From contig CANFIE010000280.1 of NCBI GenBank assembly GCA_947446625.1, forward strand, positions 1-5,669: DNA of 5,669 bases. Reading direction: 5' to 3'. The position numbers were made by a program, and so were the translations under genes. The stretch is from Acetobacteraceae bacterium. GTDB taxonomy: Bacteria > Pseudomonadota > Alphaproteobacteria > Acetobacterales > Acetobacteraceae. Positions 1-5,096 of this stretch are shown piece by piece (position 1 is the first letter of the stretch; every line of letters starts with the position of its first letter). The notes below the pieces were generated by a model. That model was not told the origin of the DNA. It saw only the letters and a list, made by a program, of their open reading frames with translations, and made no database searches.

Positions 1-1059
1 AATGGTGAGGTGGTATTTTCGTCACTGCATCGCGGCTCTGGAGATCTTGTTAATATTGCCGATTTGGATCCGAAGATTTACTCCCTTCCTGACGTCAGGC
101 TTGAGGGAACATGGCTATTTGGAGGCTTACTTAAAGTTGATTTCGGGCACTTCTTAACAGAAAGCCTCGGCCGACTTTGGGCTCTGCAGCACCTCTCTGA
201 AAAAATAGAAGGCGTTGTTTTTATAATAATGAATGGAGTCCCAAATCCTAAATTTGCCAATGATGGAATATTCACCTTAGATACCTTGAAAACTTCTGCC
301 AAAAATGCATTAACATTATGGCCTTTCATACATGAAATTCTGAATATTTTGTGCCCTACGCTAAAAATACACGTCGTTGGAATACCAACGCACGTCGAAC
401 GTCTGATCGTCCCCTCGCAACTGATGGGGCTTTGTCCGGGCGACCTCATCGGCGGCCATCAATTTTACAGGGATGCCCTCCGATCAAGCTTCGGCTTTAA
501 CCCGCCATCAGCACCACGAAAATTATATGTATCTCGAGCAGGAATGTCTGTGAAATCCGGGAAATTTTTCGCGGAAGAGCAAATCGAGGGGATTTTTGAA
601 TCCCAAGGTTTCACCATTGTGAGGCCAGAAAATTTGTCGATTACGCAGCAATTGGAAATATACTCAAGCCATTCACATATCGTTTTGGCAACTGGGTCGG
701 CGTCTCACATGCTCGCACTTAACGTGGGGCATTTTCATAAAATTGTTTTACTGCACCGCCATCCAAAAGCTTGGCGAGGATTCAGAAAACAATTAGAGAT
801 AATGGGAGCTGGAGAAATTTTAGAACTTGATTTGAATAAGAGTCAATTCACTCCGCGCCACAGAACAAGTCAAGAAATGATATCTGCCAGGATGATTTAT
901 GAAATTGACTTCCCTAAGCTTTGGAACGAATTAATAAAATTTGGATTTGTTGATGGAGAAGCGCCAAAAATAACTAACCAGGAAATTGAGCGAGAAAAGA
1001 CACTATTTTTATTAAGCCAATCCTATGGCGGCGTGGAGTTTTGCGTACAAGATTTATGA
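1..1059 (+). CDS. Family-61 (DUF563-type) glycosyltransferase, 5'-partial
   Basis: Probably transfers a sugar during capsule, exopolysaccharide or LPS assembly in the cytoplasm; donor and acceptor cannot be told from sequence. Numbering from the GTG at 10, it shows the family's N-terminal motif GHFLTESLGRLWAL (46-59), then RKLYVSR (170-176), and a long conserved block from about 200 to 240 containing VRPENLS and LATGSASHMLAL. The frame stays open back to base 1 (codons for N-G-E-V), and no ribosome site precedes the GTG at 10, so the true start lies outside the window. It ends at TGA 1057-1059. The gene is strikingly AT-rich (sampled lines 37-47% GC) with many A/T third positions, unlike every gene to its right, which suggests horizontal acquisition. 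No intrinsic terminator is visible after the stop. Family call is firm; specific role is inference. Confidence 0.85.
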   Translation, partial: NGEVVFSSLHRGSGDLVNIADLDPKIYSLPDVRLEGTWLFGGLLKVDFGHFLTESLGRLWALQHLSEKIEGVVFIIMNGVPNPKFANDGIFTLDTLKTSAKNALTLWPFIHEILNILCPTLKIHVVGIPTHVERLIVPSQLMGLCPGDLIGGHQFYRDALRSSFGFNPPSAPRKLYVSRAGMSVKSGKFFAEEQIEGIFESQGFTIVRPENLSITQQLEIYSSHSHIVLATGSASHMLALNVGHFHKIVLLHRHPKAWRGFRKQLEIMGAGEILELDLNKSQFTPRHRTSQEMISARMIYEIDFPKLWNELIKFGFVDGEAPKITNQEIEREKTLFLLSQSYGGVEFCVQDL

Positions 1060-1113
1060 CATAACAACATCTGCATGCTGCGCCAAGTTTCCATCGGTAT
1101 TGATTGGATTGCG

Positions 1114-1161
1114 CCAGCCACCTTCCCCCACTGGCGTCGAGCGCCGTGCGGCCCAGCGCGG
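1114..1161 (+). repeat. Imperfect direct repeat, left copy
   Basis: Bases 1125-1161 match 1546-1582 without gaps at 32 of 37 positions by hand alignment. The rightmost 15 bases, TGCGGCCCAGCGCGG, are identical, and GGCGTCG and CCCCC are also shared. One single-base gap extends the match leftward to a shared CCAGCC (1114-1119 and 1536-1541). This copy is noncoding and sits at the edge of the low-GC region. Confidence 0.7.
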
Positions 1162-1222
1162 AGGGGTAGGGTTGCGCGGGAACAAGGCGCCGGGCGCGGG
1201 CATTGGGTAGGTTGAGCCCAAC

Positions 1223-1227
1223 GGAGG
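1223..1227 (+). promoter_or_regulatory. Ribosome binding site GGAGG deciding the start at 1236
   Basis: GGAGG at 1223-1227 lies 8 bases before ATG 1236. This favours that ATG over the in-frame TTG at 1203, which would put non-signal residues ahead of an obvious signal peptide. Confidence 0.8.
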
Positions 1228-1235
1228 ATACCCCC

Positions 1236-1529
1236 ATGCGCCGCCCTGCCCTGCTGCTGCTGGCCCTGAGCCTGGCCGGCCCTGCATTCGCCCAGACCAC
1301 GCCGCTGCAAATGGAAAACCGCGCCAACCGGCTGCTGGAGCAGGACCGGGCGCGGGACAGTTCCCCCCTGGTGCGCGGCGCGCTGCCGCCAGGGCCGGAA
1401 AGCATGCGGGCGATGGAGGATGACCGGCGCTCGCTGGGCCCTGGCGTGGGCCGGCCGGAAACCGCCGGGCGCTACGAGACCGGCGGTGAACGCGGCGCGC
1501 TGACCGGGGGGATGAACCCGCAGCGTTAA
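1236..1529 (+). CDS. Small exported protein of unknown function (97 aa)
   Basis: I do not recognise a family. Residues 1-19 form a clear Sec signal peptide: MRRP, a leucine/alanine-rich core, then AFA before Q20. The mature protein would be about 78 residues, periplasmic or secreted. It is hydrophilic and rich in Arg, Gly, Pro and Glu, with no cysteine and no membrane segment, so it is probably largely disordered. A short helical stretch, MENRANRLLEQDRARD, follows the cleavage site. The start at ATG 1236 is set by GGAGG eight bases upstream. It is convergent with a minus-strand ORF ending 12 bases after its stop, and is bracketed by a direct repeat (1114-1161 and 1536-1582). Composition and codon use match the high-GC genes to the right rather than the glycosyltransferase to the left. 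The signal peptide and start support a real gene; function is unknown. Confidence 0.75.
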   Translation: MRRPALLLLALSLAGPAFAQTTPLQMENRANRLLEQDRARDSSPLVRGALPPGPESMRAMEDDRRSLGPGVGRPETAGRYETGGERGALTGGMNPQR

Positions 1530-1535
1530 GCCGGC

Positions 1536-1582
1536 CCAGCCTCAGCCCCCGCCGGCGTCGCGCCCCATGCGGCCCAGCGCGG
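1536..1582 (+). repeat. Imperfect direct repeat, right copy
   Basis: This is the partner of 1114-1161, about 421 bp away. This copy covers the stop codon and last dozen codons of the minus-strand ORF at 1542-1760. Read on the minus strand in the same frame, the left copy would give ALGRTALDASGG where this one gives ALGRMGRDAGGG. Every codon that differs changes the amino acid, so the left copy does not look constrained as coding sequence. Confidence 0.7.
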
Positions 1583-1760
1583 CGCCGATGCGGCCGAGCA
1601 TGGCGGGGTCGTCCACCGCCTGGCGCAGCGCCTGTTCCATCATGCGGGCGGATTCTTCGTAGGCCATCAGGCCATGGTCGCGCGCCGGCACGCTGCCGCG
1701 TGGCTTGGAGGTATGCGCCAACAGCCCAAGGGTGCGGGGCAACAGGTGGTTCTCGGGCAA
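1542..1760 (-). CDS. Small hypothetical protein (72 aa, TTG start)
   Basis: I do not recognise a family. The frame opens at TTG (1760-1758), 11 bases after the racemase stop. An AAGG that overlaps that stop codon lies 9 bases before the TTG and would serve as ribosome site, suggesting translation from the same transcript. Third codon positions are mostly G or C throughout, as expected for a real gene in this genome. The first 30 residues are rich in Pro, Leu and Arg. The rest looks helical, from YEESARMMEQALRQAVDD to LGRIGAALGRMGRDAGGG. There is no signal peptide, membrane segment or cysteine. A shorter version could start at the ATG of MAYEESARMM, giving 41 residues. It could instead be the 3' remnant of a longer gene whose front is lost. 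The last codons lie in the right copy of a direct repeat. Confidence 0.45.
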   Translation of the reverse strand: MPENHLLPRTLGLLAHTSKPRGSVPARDHGLMAYEESARMMEQALRQAVDDPAMLGRIGAALGRMGRDAGGG

Positions 1761-1771
1761 TGCGTTGGACC

Positions 1772-2434
1772 TTATGAAGTAACAGTGCGTCCGCCGGCCA
1801 CGGCCAGCAGCGCGGCCAGGCCGGCAGCCTGGCAGGGTTCGATGACAGGGATGCCGGCGGCGTCCTCGGCCGCCTTGGCGTGGCTGGCCAGGCCGGTGCA
1901 GCCCAGCACGATGCTTTCCGCGCCCTGCGCCGCCAGTTCGCGGGCGGCCTGCTCAATGCGGGCGCGCGGGGCGATGGGGTCGGTCAGGGTTTCCATCGGC
2001 AGGTTCATCGGGATGAAGCCGGCCAGCCGGGCCTCCAGCCCCATGGATTGCAACACCCGGCGCTGGCGCGGGCGGCTGGTTTCCATGAAGCCGATCATGC
2101 CAAAGCGCTCGCCACGGGTCAGCGCTGCGGCCACGGCGCAGCGCAGCATGCCCAGTACCGGCTTGCTGGTGGCCATGCGGGCGGCTTCCAGCCCGGGGTC
2201 GGAGACACAGCCGATGATGTAGGCGGCGGCCGCCTCGCGCTCCACCATCTGCGCCAGGGGCTCGCCCACGCTGTACCAGTCCCGCCACGTCGCGATGGCG
2301 GGCGGGCCGCCGGGCAGGGAGACGACCTCAAACGGCGCGAGGTGCGGCGCGGCGAAGACCGCCATGGCGGCGGCCATGCCGGCGGTGCAGCTGGCCGAGG
2401 AATTCGGGTTAATAACCAGGATACGATTGCTCAT
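1772..2434 (-). CDS. Asp/Glu/hydantoin racemase family protein
   Basis: A cytoplasmic, cofactor-independent two-cysteine racemase of 220 residues. The family includes hydantoin, allantoin, aspartate and glutamate racemases and related maleate-type enzymes. The N-terminus ILVINPNSSASCT is the family's first strand and binding loop. The catalytic pair is visible as Cys76 in IIGCVSDPGL and Cys179 in IVLGCTGLA, close to the Cys76/Cys181 spacing I recall for hydantoin racemases. GERFGMIGF (108-116) is another conserved strand. I chose ATG 2434 because the family starts at this point and AAGG lies 10 bases upstream; the in-frame start at 2494 would add 20 unlikely residues. The C-terminus is complete. 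It is divergent from the DUF983 gene, and a small ORF follows on the same strand. No hydantoinase or carbamoylase is in view, so substrate is unknown; hydantoin or allantoin derivatives are only a guess. Confidence 0.88.
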   Translation of the reverse strand: MSNRILVINPNSSASCTAGMAAAMAVFAAPHLAPFEVVSLPGGPPAIATWRDWYSVGEPLAQMVEREAAAAYIIGCVSDPGLEAARMATSKPVLGMLRCAVAAALTRGERFGMIGFMETSRPRQRRVLQSMGLEARLAGFIPMNLPMETLTDPIAPRARIEQAARELAAQGAESIVLGCTGLASHAKAAEDAAGIPVIEPCQAAGLAALLAVAGGRTVTS

Positions 2435-2587
2435 TAATGCGCAGCCTTGCGCAACTTGGGCGTTTGGCGCAAGTCCCGGACTGTGACAGGGCAAATCAGC
2501 GCAATTCTTGGTCGCAGGGGTTGCATTTTTGCCGCTTCAAGCGCCATATTGCACTGCACAATACATAACCCCCGTGGAGTACCCGCC
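2435..2587. promoter_or_regulatory. Divergent regulatory region between racemase and DUF983 genes
   Basis: This 153-bp gap must hold promoters for both directions. GCGCAA occurs at 2449-2454, 2467-2472 and 2499-2504, with a related GCGCAG at 2439-2444. Two palindromic TGCGCA units start exactly 10 bp apart (2438 and 2448), just before the racemase start. An interrupted inverted repeat TATTG/CAATA lies at 2547-2563, in the most AT-rich part. A possible + strand promoter is TTGCAT (2521-2526), an 18-base gap, then CATATT (2545-2550), but it is weak. These sites are read by eye and not established. Confidence 0.5.
2576..2579 (+). promoter_or_regulatory. Ribosome binding site GGAG deciding a TTG start at 2588
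   Basis: GGAG at 2576-2579 is 8 bases before TTG 2588, the best-placed site upstream of the conserved part of the DUF983 gene. The alternative in-frame ATG at 2669 would begin only three residues before the first zinc-ribbon cysteine and remove the preceding segment. Confidence 0.6.
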
Positions 2588-3022
2588 TTGCGTTGGGACC
2601 CGAATAGCGAGCCGCCGGCCTCACCCTATGCCAAGCCGGGCTACGGCCTGGGGATTCAGCGCGGGGTGATGAACCGCTGCCCCTGCTGCGGCGAGGGCAA
2701 GGTGTTTCGCGCCTATCTGAAGGTGGTGGATGAATGCAGCGCCTGCCACGCGCCGCTGGGGGCGCTGCGGTCTGACGATGCGCCGCCCTATTTCACCATT
2801 CTGATTGTCGGCCATGTGCTGGTGCCGCTGCTGTTCTGGGTGGAACGCGCTTATGAGCCGCCGATCTGGCTGCACATGGTGATCTGGCTGCCGCTGTTCA
2901 CGCTGGCCTGCATTGGGCTGCTGCGGCCCATCAAGGGCGCGGTGGTGGGCTGGATGTGCGCCCTGGGGTTTGACGCGCAGGACCATGAGGCGGTGATGCC
3001 GGCGGCCCGACCCGATGCCTAG
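2588..3022 (+). CDS. DUF983 family zinc-ribbon membrane protein (144 aa)
   Basis: A small inner-membrane protein of a conserved family with no settled function. A soluble N-terminus carries a zinc-ribbon-like pair of knuckles, C31-P-C-C34 and C50-S-A-C53, separated by the family's GEGKVFRAYLKVVDE stretch. The family signature DDAPPYFTILIVGH (63-76) follows and leads into membrane segment 1 (about 68-86). Membrane segment 2 spans about 93-112 and ends in the typical LLRPIKGAVVG. The length is near the family norm. TTG 2588 is preferred because GGAG stands 8 bases upstream; ATG 2669 and the TTG at 2447 fit less well. The last 8 bases overlap the start of the UPF0262 gene, so the two are probably co-transcribed and translationally coupled. 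Family assignment is firm; the start is moderately sure. Confidence 0.88.
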   Translation: MRWDPNSEPPASPYAKPGYGLGIQRGVMNRCPCCGEGKVFRAYLKVVDECSACHAPLGALRSDDAPPYFTILIVGHVLVPLLFWVERAYEPPIWLHMVIWLPLFTLACIGLLRPIKGAVVGWMCALGFDAQDHEAVMPAARPDA

Positions 3023-3515
3023 CGCGGCGGCCCGGTTGCCGGCTGCGGCCGAGGGGCGGCTGGTGCGGCTGGAATTGCCGGACGCCTCGCCCCTGCCTTC
3101 GGCCTATGCCGAGGCCGACCGGCGCCAGGCGGTGGTGGATTTGCTGGCGGGCAACAGCTTTTCCCCGGCCGGGCTGGGGGCGGGGCCGTTTGGGCTGCAT
3201 CTGGCGGTGCGCGAGGGGCGGCTGCTGTTTGATATCCGCGACGAGAACGACCAGCCGCTGCATGCGCTGGTGCTGGCGCTGGGGCCGTTTCGGCGGCTGA
3301 TCAAGGACTACCACATGGTGGTGGCCAGCCATGAGCAGGCGGTGTGCGAAGGCGGCCACGATGCGCGGGTGCAGGCGATAGACATGGGCCGGCGCGGTTT
3401 GCACAACGAGGGTGCGGAACTGCTGCTGGCGCGGCTTGCGGGCCGGGTGGCGCTGGACTTCGAGACGGCGCGGCGGCTGTTTACCCTGGTGTGCGCGCTG
3501 CATCAGCGGATTTAG
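3015..3515 (+). CDS. UPF0262 family protein (166 aa)
   Basis: A soluble conserved protein of unknown function, from a family I know from alphaproteobacteria, with typical length around 160 residues. The family's hallmark blocks are all present: FRRLIKDYHMV (92-102), AIDMGRRGLHNEG (121-133) and DFETARRLFTL (148-158), with GPFGLHLAVREGRLLFDI (58-74) ahead of them. No signal peptide or membrane segment is seen. ATG 3015 overlaps the end of the DUF983 gene (ATGCCTAG carries the start of one and the stop of the other) and has no good ribosome site of its own, which points to translational coupling. The conserved part begins near residue 15, so this start fits the family. It ends at TAG 3513-3515, convergent with the caspase-like gene. 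Confidence 0.9.
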   Translation: MPSAAARLPAAAEGRLVRLELPDASPLPSAYAEADRRQAVVDLLAGNSFSPAGLGAGPFGLHLAVREGRLLFDIRDENDQPLHALVLALGPFRRLIKDYHMVVASHEQAVCEGGHDARVQAIDMGRRGLHNEGAELLLARLAGRVALDFETARRLFTLVCALHQRI

Positions 3516-3531
3516 GGGGCAGACTGGCTGC

Positions 3532-3563
3532 GGCGGGTTTGCCGCGCCGTGGGTCAACCCGCC
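3532..3563. terminator. Possible hairpin between convergent genes
   Basis: GGCGGGTT (3532-3539) and AACCCGCC (3556-3563) form a perfect 8-bp stem with a 16-base loop, in the 60-bp gap between two convergent genes. There is no T-run on either side, so it is not a classical intrinsic terminator. It may end or stabilise transcripts from both directions. Confidence 0.4.
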
Positions 3564-3575
3564 TGCTGAGCACGG

Positions 3576-5015
3576 TTAGTTCGGGAACTGGACCTCGACG
3601 AGTTCCATCGAGAAAAAGCCGCTGGCGCCGTGAGTGTCCATCAAGATGCTTTGCAGCAGCAGACCTGTGGCGCTGTCTCGCCAATACCGCGCACCGGCAC
3701 CTTGGTCGGGTCTATCCAAAGGTGTCTCCTGCATATCGATAACCCAGGCGGTCCATTCACGGCCGCCAGCGGAAATGGATTCTTGCCGCAGCACCGACAC
3801 CGCCAATTGAAAGTCCCTCAGTTGCTGGCGCGTCATGCTCATTGATTGGAAATTCCAACGAGCCGAGCGGCCCGACTCCAGGGGAAGCAGCGACTGGAAG
3901 CCAGTATTGTGCGCCGCGAAGCTTGGTCGGTCGAAGTTGCGCAGATTGAACAACCAGGCCCCAGCGCTGGTCTGGCAGAAATGCGCCTGACCGGCTGATG
4001 GCCCCTGATGCGTAATCTCCATGCGCTCCCGCCTGCCATTGCGGATGACGTTGTAGACCGCACGGGTACCGGCCGGCGGACAGCTGCCCGGCGCGGCGGC
4101 CGAAACGCTTCTCGGGCCACGGCGCTCATCAAGCCCGGCCAGGCGGGAAGATTCATTCGGGTCGATCTGGTCGCGGCGCGGCGCACCTTCAACAGCGAAC
4201 CGATCGGGCGCGCCAACGGCATAGGCCGGCGGTGGGGGCGGCGGCGCCGGCTTCAGGATAAGGCGGCCGCTGACGGAACCATCCACCCAAGGCACCTGCT
4301 GCGCCCGCCCTTGTGTCGCCGCCTTCACGGCATCCCGAACATCCCCCAGCAGCAGGCGCAAATCCTCGCCGGGCCGGGGTAAATGCTCCAATAGCGCGGC
4401 GGTGAAGGGGCTGTTGCCGCCCGAAGCACCATCGCTCGCCGTGGTGCCGGGCGCTGATGCATAGCCGACGAGCAGGCCATCGGCGGGTTGTAACTCCGCG
4501 AGGCCACCGGCCTGCCCACTGCGCTGCGGGATGGAGCGCACCATGCGCCCAGCCACTGGGTTGTTACGGCAAGCGTCCAGAAGCACGATGCGCGCCCTGG
4601 CATGCCGCATGGCCTTGAGCGCCTGATCAAGCGCGATGGTCTGGCGCACGATTTGATTCTCATGCGCCAGTTCCGCCTCAATCGGCACCAGGAAGTTGTT
4701 GCGGCCTTCCTCCAGCCCATGGCCGGCGAAGTAAAACAGCGCAATATCGGCATCTCGGGCGGCTGCGGCGAAACGCTCCAGCGCCTCGTCCATCTGCGGC
4801 AGCGTGCCGTTCAACAGCACGGGCAAAACCTCGAAGCCCAGTTCTTCCCGCAGCATGCGGGCCATGGCGGTTGCATCGTTGCGCGCGTTGTTCAGCGGTG
4901 GCTGCACTTGGTAGGTGCTGTTGCCGATGACCAGTGCCACGCGCTTTTGCGCTGCGGCCGGCAGGGCGGCCAGCATCAGGGAAAACAAGGCCAGTGCCAG
5001 TGCGCGACTGAGCAT
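3576..5015 (-). CDS. Exported caspase-like (peptidase C14) protein with unassigned C-terminal domain
   Basis: A 479-residue secreted or periplasmic protein related to metacaspases and caspases. Residues 1-22 are a signal peptide ending AAA before Q23. The caspase fold starts at RVALVIGNSTYQ (25-36), followed by LNNARNDATAMARML. The catalytic dyad is intact: His99 in FYFAGHG and Cys149 in IVLLDACRNNP, 50 residues apart. The small-subunit region includes YASAPGTTASDG (185-196) and NSPFTAALLEHL. Such enzymes usually cut after Arg or Lys, but substrate is unknown. After about residue 255 come a proline run (258-263) and a linker. A domain of about 170 residues that I do not recognise follows (about 305-479), looking strand-rich, with Cys312 and Cys347 that could form a disulfide. 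ATG 5015 has GGAG 8 bases upstream. GC (hand counts of about 55-62% in several lines) is lower than in the DUF983/UPF0262 genes. A Sel1-like exported protein lies directly upstream on the same strand. Confidence 0.88.
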   Translation of the reverse strand: MLSRALALALFSLMLAALPAAAQKRVALVIGNSTYQVQPPLNNARNDATAMARMLREELGFEVLPVLLNGTLPQMDEALERFAAAARDADIALFYFAGHGLEEGRNNFLVPIEAELAHENQIVRQTIALDQALKAMRHARARIVLLDACRNNPVAGRMVRSIPQRSGQAGGLAELQPADGLLVGYASAPGTTASDGASGGNSPFTAALLEHLPRPGEDLRLLLGDVRDAVKAATQGRAQQVPWVDGSVSGRLILKPAPPPPPPAYAVGAPDRFAVEGAPRRDQIDPNESSRLAGLDERRGPRSVSAAAPGSCPPAGTRAVYNVIRNGRRERMEITHQGPSAGQAHFCQTSAGAWLFNLRNFDRPSFAAHNTGFQSLLPLESGRSARWNFQSMSMTRQQLRDFQLAVSVLRQESISAGGREWTAWVIDMQETPLDRPDQGAGARYWRDSATGLLLQSILMDTHGASGFFSMELVEVQFPN

Positions 5016-5096
5016 GCTGAAGGCTCCGCAACATTTCGGCTGACAGCAAAACAGTCTGCCAGCATTCGCCCAGGTTGCAACGCCGCACCAACGAAT
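5016..5096 (-). promoter_or_regulatory. Short gap between Sel1-like and caspase-like genes, with RBS
   Basis: The gap is 81 bases. GGAG (minus strand, 5027-5024) sits 8 bases before the caspase ATG. Read on the minus strand, GCTGGCAG and GCTGTCAG form an imperfect direct repeat in the middle. No terminator hairpin is visible after the upstream stop, so read-through is likely, though an internal promoter cannot be excluded. Confidence 0.4.

Larger units (their letters stand above)
1060..1235. other. Noncoding junction between low-GC and high-GC DNA
   Basis: No convincing gene lies here. Composition changes from AT-rich to strongly GC-rich at roughly 1100-1130. The stretch contains the left copy of a direct repeat (1114-1161), a short repeat GGGTAGG(G)TTG at 1164-1174 and 1205-1214, and a small possible hairpin TTGGGT/GCCCAA (1203-1208 with 1216-1221) directly before the ribosome site of the next gene. 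A promoter for that gene should be here, but I see no clear -35/-10 pair. Confidence 0.5.

Noticed and set aside
78..449. Minus-strand open frame of 123 codons inside the glycosyltransferase gene
   Set aside because: It is wholly antisense to a gene with clear family motifs and has no recognisable protein features or ribosome site.
1182..1186. GGAAC as the -35 element of an EcfG-type stress promoter before the small secreted gene
   Set aside because: No CGTT-like -10 element occurs at the required spacing of about 16-17 bases.
1075..1214. Short + strand frame from ATG 1075, about 46 codons
   Set aside because: No ribosome site, it spans the compositional boundary, and the translation is Arg/Gly-rich with no motif.
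1530..1556. GCCGGC (1530-1535) with GCCGGC (1551-1556) as a terminator stem between convergent genes
   Set aside because: Short self-palindromic GC words are common here, the loop is long, no T-run follows, and the right arm lies inside the neighbouring ORF.
974..1956. Two long minus-strand open frames (974-1405 and 1054-1956)
   Set aside because: They run antisense to, or out of frame with, better-supported genes. Their translations are low-complexity Arg/Pro/Ala, typical of shadow frames in GC-rich DNA.
1674..2437. Plus-strand open frames (1674-2222 and 1880-2437) opposite the racemase
   Set aside because: They are antisense to a gene with both catalytic cysteines in place, and their translations lack family features.
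2435..2494. Upstream extension of the racemase to the in-frame start at 2494
   Set aside because: The family begins at ILVINPNSS, directly after ATG 2434, and the extra 20 residues would cover the likely regulatory gap.
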